From Alphaproteobacteria bacterium (GTDB lineage: Bacteria; Pseudomonadota; Alphaproteobacteria; Rhizobiales; Rhizobiaceae): 8,939 bases of DNA. Shown here one piece after another: positions 1 through 6,984 of the stretch. A program made the translations under genes and the position numbers. Where the stretch lies: the NCBI GenBank assembly GCA_017308345.1, contig JAFKFE010000552.1:1-8939 (forward strand), in the 5' to 3' direction. The notes beneath the pieces are model-generated. The model did not search any database, had not been told where the DNA came from, and saw only the letters and a list, made by a program, of their open reading frames with translations. Position 1 is the first letter of the stretch. Every line of letters starts with the position of its first letter.

Positions 1-3000
1 CGGCGCGGTCCAGCGCGGCATCGACCGAGGGCGACGCGGGATAGAAGCCATGCTCGTCGCGATAACCGAACAGGAACTCGCCCGGCGCGAGCAGATGCAT
101 GGGCACGGCTCCCTTGGCGGCGCGCGCCGTGCCCCGAACGATCGGTTGCGAGACGCCGTCGACGAAGCCGAAATGCTCGACCGCCCGCTTGCCCTCACGC
201 CGCACCTTCAGTGGCAGTTCGGCGGTCACCGACATGCCGGCGGCCGTCGTCTGTCGCTTCATTGCCGCGATCTCGGCCTTGAGCGAGGCCGGCGTCTCCG
301 CATAGCAGACGATGACGACATCGACGGGCTTGGCGGCCGACCCCCATTGCCATTTGTCCGGAGCGTCGGGGCCGGTGTCGTTGAGGATGCGGCTGCGCTC
401 GGGCGTGCCCATGCCTTCACGGAAGGCGACCGGGAACGAGTCCAGCGGTTCATCGTCGACGCCGCCTTCGAGCCCCAGCCGGCGCAGGCCGTTTGGACCG
501 AAGCCCACGGTCATGGCGCGGCCCGCGGGCAGGCCGTCGCCGAAGCTGGTCTTGTTGACAACCAAGTCGAGCCACGCCTTGCGCTTCGTCGCCGGCAAGC
601 CTTCCGGCACCTGGATCGCAAGCATGTGCGCATAGCCGAGCGCGCCGAAAGGTCCGAAGAAGATCGACTGGATTTCCCCGGATTCCAGCTCTTCGAGCGG
701 CGAAGACGCAGGTTCGGGCAGGCTGGTCGCGTCCGCCGGCCGCGCCTGCGGACGCGGCAGGGAGCCGAACAGGCTCAGCCAGTCGCGCGCCTCGTTGCCG
801 GTAGCCGAGGCGATGCCGCGCCTGATCCTGGAGTTGATGCGGATACGCGTGGTGTTGAGCTGCGGATAGGCGGTGTACCAGAACAGCGTCGGCACCTGCT
901 GGCGCCGCGCCCAGCGCTTGAAGCGGTCGCCGTCGCGCGCGCCGTCCAGGAACAGCCAGCGCGTGCGCGGATAGCCGTCGGTGTTGCTCCACACACCGGT
1001 CAGGCCGGCCGAGGCCTTGGCGATGAAATCCTCGAGATAGCTTTCCCAACTGCCTCCGTAGTTGGAGAAGAACATCAGCCTGTCGGTGCCGGGCAACAGC
1101 ACCCAGCGGGCGAAGTGAATGGTGTTGATGGTGGCGAGGAAGCCTGGCCTGAACACCTTCTGCGCCGATATCGAGATCAGATAGAAGGAGAGCCTCAGCG
1201 CCAGCCGCCGCAAGATGCCCGCCTTCATCGTCGAGATCGCCGTCAGATTGTTCTGCGCAGAGTGATCCTCATGGGCGAGGATCTTTTCCAGCGCGCCGAT
1301 GTCGACCGGCGTGTTCGCCGGCTTGTCCATGTCCTCCAGCCGCCTCAACGCCAGGAAGCAAAGGCCCACGAACAGCGCAAGAATGGCCAGCAGGCCCATC
1401 ACCGAAAGCAGAAGCGCGGTGCCGGCGATCGCGATGTTGGTGATCGAAATGCCATGCGGGTTTCCGAACACGAGCACATACGTCATACGCCAGCAGGCAA
1501 GAACGACGATCGCCACGGTGGCGAACATCGCCGGCGTCAGCAGCGTCGTCGTGAGGGCGCGCGACCAATGGCCGGGCGGCCTTTCCAGCAGGCTTTCAGC
1601 AGGCTCGAACGCCCAGCCGAATTGACCGAGGCACCGGACATGCCGGCGTGCCTCGGCGAGCACCTCCATCGCATTGCCGGTACCCGCGCGCGGCTTTTCG
1701 ACGATCTCACGCACGGCGTCGGCGAGCCTCGCCTCGGCAAGGATGCGGCGTACCGAATGCCCCGGCGTGCCGGCGAAAACCAGGCCCGCGGTGCTGCCGA
1801 AGGACGGCGATATCTCGATGTGGTTCCGCTTCAGGAAGTCCTCCAGCGAGCCGCCGTCCGGCAGCCCGCAGACATCCCTGAAGATCGGCCGCAATCGGTG
1901 ACCGATTGCCTGCGCGGCGGCGGCTATGACATCGTCGGCGCTGCCGTCGCCGGAGATTTCGAACACCAGCGCGCCTGTCTCCAGCCCCGATTTTTTATCC
2001 TTGCCGGTCGGAGCGACCGCCAGGCTGGTGAAATGAATGGTGCCGACCTTGTCGAGCGCGGCGCGCAGTTCGCCGATCGCGGGATTGCCGAGGCCGGCGA
2101 CCTTGTCACGCACGGCGTCGAGCGGTATCGGTCGGGTGATCGGGCAGACCACCGTCACCATCGACTGGTCGGCGATGCGGCAAAGCGGCGAGCGCTCGAA
2201 ATCGACCTTGAGGTTTGCCGGATAGGCGCCGACATTGATCATTTTGCCGGCCCTGCCCCGGGCGCGGGCAAGCTTCGGCTTGCTGAACAGGGCGCGGATG
2301 CATTCCCCGATCTGGATCCGGGCAATCTCCGCGCCGATGCACAGATGGATGCCGTAGCCGAAAACCATGTAGTCGCGATGCGGGCGCGACGTGTCGAACT
2401 CGTTCGGCCGCTGCACGATCTCTGGATCGAACATGGCAGAAAGCGTCGCAGGCATCACCACCGTCCCGGCCTTGACCAGACGCTCGCGGCGCGTGCCCCT
2501 GCCGATGACCGCGTCACGCCGGGTATAACGCCAGGGCCCGATCCAGATAGGTTTGAAGCGCATGGCTTCCAAGATCGCCCGGTCGAGCTTCCCGGTATCG
2601 TTGGCGGCGACAGCCTCGTCCACGGCCTGCCGCGCGTCGGTTCGCGACAGGATCACATCCAGGCAATTGCTGCCTGCAAGCACATTGGTCGGCACGAAAC
2701 CCGCGATCATGCCCAGCATGATGGAGTGAATGTCCGGCAGCGACAGGCGACCCTGGTCCATCAGCGCGACGAGGCGGGCCAGCGGCCGGTCGTCCTTGCC
2801 CGCCCTTTCCCTGACCATGGCGATCGACCGGTCTATGATCTTGATCAGCCGGTCGCCGCCGACCACGGCAAGCTGGCGCGTGGCGGGATTTGCCGTCGGG
2901 TCGGAGAAGAACAGCGCGCTGAGCGCGATCGACCAGTCGGCGAACTCGGTTTCATCGTCGATCTCGAGGCCGAAATAATCGCGGCAGATACGCACCGGAA

Positions 3001-3487
3001 CGATCTTCATCAGCCCGGCGATCGCATCGAAGCCAGGGCTGGCGCGGGTCATGATGTCGCGCGAATGGCGCTCGGCGATCGGCCTGACGGTGGCTTCGAC
3101 CTCCGCCGGCGGGAACGCGCTCAGCACCGCCGATTTCATCTGCCGGTACGCGGCGCCGTCCTGCATGCCGAGAATGAAATTCGAGCCGCGGGCGAGTTCT
3201 GCCATTTCCGGCCCGTAAGGCGTCTCGAACTCGTCGCCGCGCTCCAATATGTCGCGCACATCCGCGCCCTTGGTGACGAGCAGGAAATTGCCGAAACCTA
3301 CATTCGGCTTGAAGCGCCGCAGCAGCGCCAGCAGCCAGCGGGGATCGCCGAGAAGAACGCCGGCTATGCGCGAAGCGATGCCGCCCTTGGAGCGCAGCCG
3401 GTCGATGTCGAACGGCGGCATCTCGGCAACCGGGCGCTGGCTCTTCTGGGCGGCCCGGACAGCGGCGAAATACTTCAATGTGATCAT
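1..3487 (-). CDS. Cytochrome P450 / DyP-type peroxidase membrane fusion protein (C-terminus cut by window edge)
   Basis: Open without a stop from ATG at 3487 to the left edge, at least 1162 residues. Residues 1 to about 420 are a cytochrome P450: K-helix ExxR at E307-R310 and haem-ligand loop FGYGIHLCIG with Cys383. The I-helix reads AGFVPTN (262-268), lacking the usual acid-Thr pair. Residues 482-543 and 788-840 are two similar alpha/beta segments, each opening with TIHF. Two hydrophobic helices lie between them (about 651-675 and 685-714), joined by a short loop, so both haem domains should face the same side, probably the cytoplasm. A Pro-rich linker leads to a DyP-type peroxidase from about 938, with the GxxDG motif GFVDG (catalytic Asp1110) followed by FLFGY. 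The proximal His and distal Arg of DyP come later and cannot be seen. There is no N-terminal signal peptide. A G-rich stretch about 9 nt upstream may serve as a weak ribosome site. The substrate is unknown; a hydroperoxide- or peroxide-driven oxidation, perhaps of lipids, is inferred. Confidence 0.9.
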   Translation of the reverse strand, partial: MITLKYFAAVRAAQKSQRPVAEMPPFDIDRLRSKGGIASRIAGVLLGDPRWLLALLRRFKPNVGFGNFLLVTKGADVRDILERGDEFETPYGPEMAELARGSNFILGMQDGAAYRQMKSAVLSAFPPAEVEATVRPIAERHSRDIMTRASPGFDAIAGLMKIVPVRICRDYFGLEIDDETEFADWSIALSALFFSDPTANPATRQLAVVGGDRLIKIIDRSIAMVRERAGKDDRPLARLVALMDQGRLSLPDIHSIMLGMIAGFVPTNVLAGSNCLDVILSRTDARQAVDEAVAANDTGKLDRAILEAMRFKPIWIGPWRYTRRDAVIGRGTRRERLVKAGTVVMPATLSAMFDPEIVQRPNEFDTSRPHRDYMVFGYGIHLCIGAEIARIQIGECIRALFSKPKLARARGRAGKMINVGAYPANLKVDFERSPLCRIADQSMVTVVCPITRPIPLDAVRDKVAGLGNPAIGELRAALDKVGTIHFTSLAVAPTGKDKKSGLETGALVFEISGDGSADDVIAAAAQAIGHRLRPIFRDVCGLPDGGSLEDFLKRNHIEISPSFGSTAGLVFAGTPGHSVRRILAEARLADAVREIVEKPRAGTGNAMEVLAEARRHVRCLGQFGWAFEPAESLLERPPGHWSRALTTTLLTPAMFATVAIVVLACWRMTYVLVFGNPHGISITNIAIAGTALLLSVMGLLAILALFVGLCFLALRRLEDMDKPANTPVDIGALEKILAHEDHSAQNNLTAISTMKAGILRRLALRLSFYLISISAQKVFRPGFLATINTIHFARWVLLPGTDRLMFFSNYGGSWESYLEDFIAKASAGLTGVWSNTDGYPRTRWLFLDGARDGDRFKRWARRQQVPTLFWYTAYPQLNTTRIRINSRIRRGIASATGNEARDWLSLFGSLPRPQARPADATSLPEPASSPLEELESGEIQSIFFGPFGALGYAHMLAIQVPEGLPATKRKAWLDLVVNKTSFGDGLPAGRAMTVGFGPNGLRRLGLEGGVDDEPLDSFPVAFREGMGTPERSRILNDTGPDAPDKWQWGSAAKPVDVVIVCYAETPASLKAEIAAMKRQTTAAGMSVTAELPLKVRREGKRAVEHFGFVDGVSQPIVRGTARAAKGAVPMHLLAPGEFLFGYRDEHGFYPASPSVDAALDRA
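968..2044 (-). repeat. Diverged internal duplication in the P450-DyP fusion (two TIHF modules)
   Basis: The protein segments encoded at 1859-2044 (residues 482-543) and 968-1126 (residues 788-840) align by eye. Both start with TIHF, then have a Pro five to eight residues later, a hydrophobic strand (ALVFEISGDGS versus RLMFFSNYGGS), an acidic amphipathic helix, and a final Gly-x-Pro (CGLP versus DGYP). The membrane hairpin lies between the copies. This resembles a duplicated ferredoxin-like alpha/beta fold, the same general fold as each half of DyP peroxidases, but that structural assignment is inference. The match is at protein level only; no DNA repeat is visible. Confidence 0.45.
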
Positions 3488-3567
3488 GCGCGCTCAAGCC
3501 CCCCGGCTGTCCACGTCAATGCGATGCCGGCAATCTGTCTGGCCTAGGTTTGCATTGGTCCGGCGTA

Positions 3568-3583
3568 TGTGAATTCGTTCACA
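3568..3583. promoter_or_regulatory. CRP/FNR-type palindrome upstream of the P450-DyP gene
   Basis: The site reads TGTGAATTCGTTCACA: TGTGA, six spacer bases, TCACA. Both half-sites match the classical CRP consensus perfectly. It begins 81 bp upstream of the fusion-gene start codon and lies in the 120-bp gap after the cyclase gene. If bound in a class II position (centre near -41), transcription would start around 3534 going leftward, but no convincing -10 element is visible there. Alphaproteobacterial CRP relatives do not all use the enterobacterial consensus, so the identity of the binding protein is uncertain. Confidence 0.5.
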
Positions 3584-3607
3584 GTCATTTGTTGTCGGTG
3601 CAAGCGA

Positions 3608-5389
3608 TCATGCAGCTGACTTGGCCCGATCGAAATTGGCGATCAGGAAATTGTTCTTTGCCGGGTCGACGAACGGTATCCAGCGGATCCTTTGCTCGGA
3701 AAAATCGGGATGCCTGGTCATGAAAATGGTGAGTTCCCGCGCCGCCTCGTCACGCCTGCCGCTTCTCATCAGGGCGCCTATCTTCAGGAACCTGGCGTAA
3801 AAGTAACTTGGCGACAGGTTGAGCGAGCGCTCGGCGGTGGCGATCGCGGCCGGCCAGTCCTCGACGAAGCAATAGGCGGCGGCCAGTTCACCCAGATTGT
3901 GGAACCGATAGAGGTCGAACGGACTGAGCCTCTCGGTATCGAGGAAGAACGGGATCGCGCCGGTCGCGTCGCCAAGCAGCAGGTGCGCGCTGCCCATGGC
4001 CGAGCGGGCGAAGGCGAAGCTCGGATTGATGTGGATCGCCTCGGCAAGGTGCTCGGCCGCCAATGCCGGAAGGCCGCGCATGATGTCGGCCGCGCCGAGA
4101 TAGGCATGCGGGCGCGCATCGAGGCTGTCCATCAGAAGCGCCTTGCGCGCAAACGTCTCGACTTTTTCCAGATCGTCGCTGTCGCCGAAACGCAGCCAAG
4201 CCCGCCAGAAATACCACCAGGCCAGTTCGTTCAGCACGGCGCTGGAGTTCGGATCTTCCCGGTACGCCTTGTCGAAGAATTCGAGGGCGATTTCGGTATC
4301 GCGGCGCGTGCGCCTGTTCATGTGCCAGCGGCCGCGCCTGACCAGTTGCCAGGTTTCAAGGCTTTCCCAAGGCACCTGGAACGTGCGCGCCTGCTCGGCG
4401 CGATCGACCTCCTTGTCGAGGATGGAAACGATCTCGCTGCCGATCTGGTCGCGCAGACTGAAGATGTCGACGAGGTCGCGATCGAAACGTTGCGACCAGA
4501 CCAGGCGCCCGTTCGACGTATCCGTCAGCGACGCGTTGAGACGGAGTTGCCTGTCGGAGCGCGCCAACACGCCGCCGACGATGTAGCGCGCGCCGAGCGC
4601 GTTGCCGATCAGCCTTGTGCCCAGGCTGTCGTCGCGGAACTGGAAGCTCGAGCCCTTGGCGATGACCGAAAGCCAGCGCGTGTTGGAAAGACCGTAGATA
4701 ATGTCCTCGGCAATACCGTCCGCCATATAGCCGATGTCGGGTTCGCTGCCATTGGCCTGAAACGGCAGCACAGCGATGGCCGGGGGGCCCTTGGAACCTG
4801 GCTTGTACTGGCCGGGCGCGGCCGGGATGGAAGCGAAGGAAGCCGGCGTGGCAGGCCCGTTGCCGCCCCGGCCGGCGATCAGGACCCGCACCGGCAGGGC
4901 AATGTTCTTCAAGCTGAACTCGCCCAGATCGGTGAAGACCGCCGCGGTCTTGTCCTTCACGTGGTACCAGGTCGTCGCCGAGATTGCGACGCCGTCATGG
5001 GGGGCGAATTCCTGAAGCCGGGCGGCGATGTTCACGTCGTCGCCATAGAGACGGCCCTCGCGGACAATGACGTCGCCGGTGTTGATGCCGGCGCGGAACG
5101 GCATGCGCATGTCCTCAGCGGCCGCGGCATTCAGCGCCGTGATGCGGGCCTGGAAATCGAAGGCCGCCCGCAAGGCTTCGATCGGATTGCCGAATTCGGC
5201 CATGATGCTGTCGCCGGCGTCGCCGAACGTACGCCCGCCAAACGCACCGCAACTGTCGGCGATGATGTCGCGCCTCTCCTCGAAGGCAGCGACAGCCAAC
5301 TCGTCGTCGATGCCCATCAGCCTCGAGAACCCTACGGCGTCGATTGAAATGATTGTCGCAAGCTGACGGGTGTAATTCCGTTCAGCCAT
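3608..5389 (-). CDS. Class III adenylate/guanylate cyclase with TolB-like and TPR regions
   Basis: 593 residues, expected to make cyclic AMP (or another cyclic nucleotide) from the triphosphate in the cytoplasm. The cyclase homology domain (about 1-172) has metal-binding Asp17 (ISIDAVGFS) and Asp60 (AGDSIMAEF), and transition-state Asn120 and Arg124 (VNIAARL). Arg113 sits seven residues before Asn120, where this class usually has a substrate-selecting Asp, so base specificity is uncertain. A Pro/Gly linker (173-203) leads to a TolB/FlgO-like domain (about 204-325, opening AIAVLPF and including YMADGIAEDI), then TPR-like helices to about 560. No membrane helix is seen, so the protein should be soluble; this three-part arrangement is common in rhizobia. 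ATG at 5389 has a GGGGG stretch about 8 nt upstream and begins directly at the domain edge. The P450-DyP gene follows 120 bp downstream on the same strand. Confidence 0.93.
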   Translation of the reverse strand: MAERNYTRQLATIISIDAVGFSRLMGIDDELAVAAFEERRDIIADSCGAFGGRTFGDAGDSIMAEFGNPIEALRAAFDFQARITALNAAAAEDMRMPFRAGINTGDVIVREGRLYGDDVNIAARLQEFAPHDGVAISATTWYHVKDKTAAVFTDLGEFSLKNIALPVRVLIAGRGGNGPATPASFASIPAAPGQYKPGSKGPPAIAVLPFQANGSEPDIGYMADGIAEDIIYGLSNTRWLSVIAKGSSFQFRDDSLGTRLIGNALGARYIVGGVLARSDRQLRLNASLTDTSNGRLVWSQRFDRDLVDIFSLRDQIGSEIVSILDKEVDRAEQARTFQVPWESLETWQLVRRGRWHMNRRTRRDTEIALEFFDKAYREDPNSSAVLNELAWWYFWRAWLRFGDSDDLEKVETFARKALLMDSLDARPHAYLGAADIMRGLPALAAEHLAEAIHINPSFAFARSAMGSAHLLLGDATGAIPFFLDTERLSPFDLYRFHNLGELAAAYCFVEDWPAAIATAERSLNLSPSYFYARFLKIGALMRSGRRDEAARELTIFMTRHPDFSEQRIRWIPFVDPAKNNFLIANFDRAKSAA

Positions 5390-5807
5390 GATCGAGCCCC
5401 CAGTCCCCGCTTTCAGTCCAGAACCGGCGACCTGCGCTCAAGAAAACGCAACGCCGCCCGCTGACGGAATCCTCAGCAGGCCCGGCGCGTCGTTGCCACC
5501 CGGTTATATCTGAACTGTATCAGGGTCTTGCCGAAAGCTCTACCACGAACAGCTAATATGACGAACGCTCCATCCGGCACATGGTTAGTTATTCGTTACG
5601 TCGAGCACCCCATCAGCGTCACACTGTTGCACATTGAAATCATGTGTTCTTTTACTGTAAGGCAATGCTGAATTGGCTGTCGCCAGCCGACGACCGGCGC
5701 ATCGAGCCAGGCGTTTCACGGTGTGTTATTTTCAAACTGCGGAACCAACCCGCCCGAGTGCAGGTTTGTGACCGCATCCCGGACAACACGAGATTTGAGA
5801 GGCTCTT
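5390..5807. other. Divergent intergenic region with weak promoter candidates
   Basis: This 418-bp gap separates the leftward cyclase gene from the rightward PepSY gene and is locally richer in A and T (about 5500-5660) than the flanking genes, as expected for promoters. On the minus strand a TATAAC -10-like hexamer lies at 5508-5503, about 115 bp before the cyclase start, without a good -35 partner. No CRP-type palindrome, RNA gene or convincing small ORF was recognised. A 61-codon GTG-initiated frame at 5644-5826 resembles no known protein and overlaps the PepSY start. Confidence 0.5.
5627..5655 (+). promoter_or_regulatory. Possible sigma-70-type promoter for the PepSY gene
   Basis: TTGCAC (5627-5632), a 17-bp spacer and TTTTAC (5650-5655) approximate -35 and -10 elements; the -10 match is poor. 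It would give a leader of roughly 145 nt before the ATG at 5808. Supported by position and spacing only. Confidence 0.2.
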
Positions 5808-6065
5808 ATGCGCATCGCTGTTCTAGCAACCTGTATCGCGGCCTTCCTTGCCGCCGGACCGGCCGTCGCGGCGGATAGCCAGAACCTGCCGCCGCAAAAT
5901 GCGATGAAACTCTCGGAGATCATCGCCAAGGTCGAGCGGCGCAGCGACTTCCGTTATGTGAAGGGCGTCGATTGGGATAGCGACGGCTACACCGTCACCT
6001 ACTACACGACGGACAAGGCCAAGGTCCAAATCACCTACGACCCCGTCACCGGCGAACCCAAATAG
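5808..6065 (+). CDS. Small secreted PepSY-domain protein
   Basis: 85 residues. Residues 1-21 form a signal peptide (Arg2, hydrophobic core, AVA before the predicted cut at 21/22), so the mature product is a roughly 64-residue periplasmic protein. The rest fits a single PepSY-like domain: an amphipathic helix (LSEIIAKVE, from about 35) followed by strands with VDWDSDGYTVTYYT and a closing ITYDPVTGE. PepSY domains are often linked to protease inhibition or envelope sensing, but no specific role can be assigned here. A GAGAGG stretch just upstream of the ATG is a plausible ribosome site. It is the first of three rightward envelope genes; the next begins 89 bp later. Confidence 0.85.
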   Translation: MRIAVLATCIAAFLAAGPAVAADSQNLPPQNAMKLSEIIAKVERRSDFRYVKGVDWDSDGYTVTYYTTDKAKVQITYDPVTGEPK

Positions 6066-6081
6066 GCCGTGTTCGCTTGAC

Positions 6082-6104
6082 GGTCTCGGCCGCTCCGAGA
6101 GACC
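6082..6104 (+). terminator. Bulged hairpin between the PepSY and LprI-like genes
   Basis: GGTCTCGG (6082-6089), loop CCGCT, then CCGAGAGACC (6095-6104) gives an 8-bp stem with a two-base bulge, starting 17 nt after the PepSY stop codon. No T-run follows, so it may be an attenuator, an mRNA-stabilising stem or chance rather than a true terminator. Confidence 0.3.
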
Positions 6105-6154
6105 TGCATTCGGCATGGACTTCATCGTCAAAGGCGCCACAGTTGGAGGATAAT

Positions 6155-6883
6155 ATGCGGCTTCACATCTGCGCGAGCGCCTTGCTTGTGGCCGCATTGA
6201 TGCTTGGGAGGTCCGGGCTGGCGTGGGCGGACGGTCCGTCGTTCGATTGCCGAAAGGCGCGGCTGCCCACCGAAAAGGCGATCTGCTCCGACCCGCAAAT
6301 GTCGGCCATCGACGCTTTGGTCACCAAGGCCTATGGCGGCTTCGAGCCCGCCTTCGGTGGCGACAAGCGCAAGATCGCGAGGGCGCTGGTCGCTGATCGG
6401 AACGCCTGCGGAACGGATGCGGCCTGCATCGTCAGCGCCCAGAACAATGCGTTGCAGACATATGGCAGCGCGCCGTCCTGGGTGCAGGATTACAACATTG
6501 CGCTTATCGGCAGGAAGGCGCTCGACTTTGCCGCGGAGACGCCGAAACCGACCGATCAGCCCCTGCCCGCGTCGATCGGGAAATGCGGCTTCACCCATAT
6601 CGAGGCGCTGACGACGAGGTTGGGTGAAGACCCGTTGGAAACCGCCGATCCGGAAGCCGGTAGCGCGGCGAGGTTCACCAATGGCGGCACCGCGGTCTCC
6701 TACGACCGCGAGCCGGGACTGGCGAGTTCCAAGGTTGGCGATCCGGTCGTCATGTGCCTGATCGTGATCCCGCGCGATTGTCCGAAAGACGATCTGCGCG
6801 GCCGGGTTTACTATGCCATCGACCTCGCCGCCAAAGGCGCATGGGCCTTGCCCGATTCGCAGCATCTGTGCGGCGGTGCCTGA
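6155..6883 (+). CDS. Secreted LprI-like (DUF1311) cysteine-rich protein
   Basis: 242 residues from ATG 6155, chosen because GGAGGA sits just upstream and a signal peptide starts directly (hydrophobic core 8-23, AWA before a likely cut at 25/26); an in-frame ATG at 6077 would bury that signal. Residues about 30-103 match the LprI N-terminal pattern (FDCRKA, EKAIC, DRNAC, AAC), with Cys32, 44, 85 and 91. The second part (about 140-242) has four more Cys (144, 201, 209, 239), ends in a DSQHLCGGA motif and has no function I can name; similar tails occur in rhizobial homologues. Eight cysteines in the mature protein suggest disulfides in the periplasm. LprI of mycobacteria inhibits lysozyme, but that activity should not be assumed here. 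Confidence 0.85.
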   Translation: MRLHICASALLVAALMLGRSGLAWADGPSFDCRKARLPTEKAICSDPQMSAIDALVTKAYGGFEPAFGGDKRKIARALVADRNACGTDAACIVSAQNNALQTYGSAPSWVQDYNIALIGRKALDFAAETPKPTDQPLPASIGKCGFTHIEALTTRLGEDPLETADPEAGSAARFTNGGTAVSYDREPGLASSKVGDPVVMCLIVIPRDCPKDDLRGRVYYAIDLAAKGAWALPDSQHLCGGA

Positions 6884-6955
6884 GGATCCAGGCGTCGCGC
6901 CGCGGAGTTCGGCGGGGCGGGCCGCCCTTGCATCGTCGCAACTTTGGTGGCTGAC

Positions 6956-6976
6956 TGCCCGCCCTGATTGCGGGCA
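6956..6976 (+). other. Perfect 7-bp hairpin just upstream of the membrane-protein start
   Basis: TGCCCGC (6956-6962), loop CCTGATT, GCGGGCA (6970-6976). The stem ends 8 nt before the ATG at 6985 and is followed by CGGGG, the only ribosome-site-like sequence. It could terminate the LprI-like transcript (no T-run) or limit translation of the next gene. Confidence 0.4.
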
Positions 6977-6984
6977 CGGGGTGC

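Noticed and set aside
450..1568. Shorter minus-strand frames inside the fusion gene (450-1049, 1269-1568)
   Set aside because: They are out of frame with the continuous P450-DyP reading frame and their products are low-complexity Arg/Ala-rich. They do not indicate a frameshift, because the main frame is open throughout.
50..3547. Plus-strand open frame of 1165 codons, the longest ATG-to-stop frame in the window
   Set aside because: It is antisense to the P450-DyP gene, whose minus-strand frame carries the ExxR, haem-Cys and GxxDG motifs in the correct order. The plus-strand product is Arg/His/Ala-rich with no recognisable domain, as expected from the complement of a high-GC gene.
3692..5347. 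Plus-strand open frame of 551 codons
   Set aside because: It lies antisense within the cyclase gene, which has intact catalytic motifs; the antisense product has no domain features.
5460..5477. GCTGA / TCAGC inverted repeat in the cyclase leader
   Set aside because: Five-bp arms with an 8-nt loop are expected by chance and match no known operator.
5644..5826. Small GTG-initiated frame in the divergent intergenic region
   Set aside because: It has no ribosome site, no signal peptide or domain, and overlaps the well-supported PepSY start.
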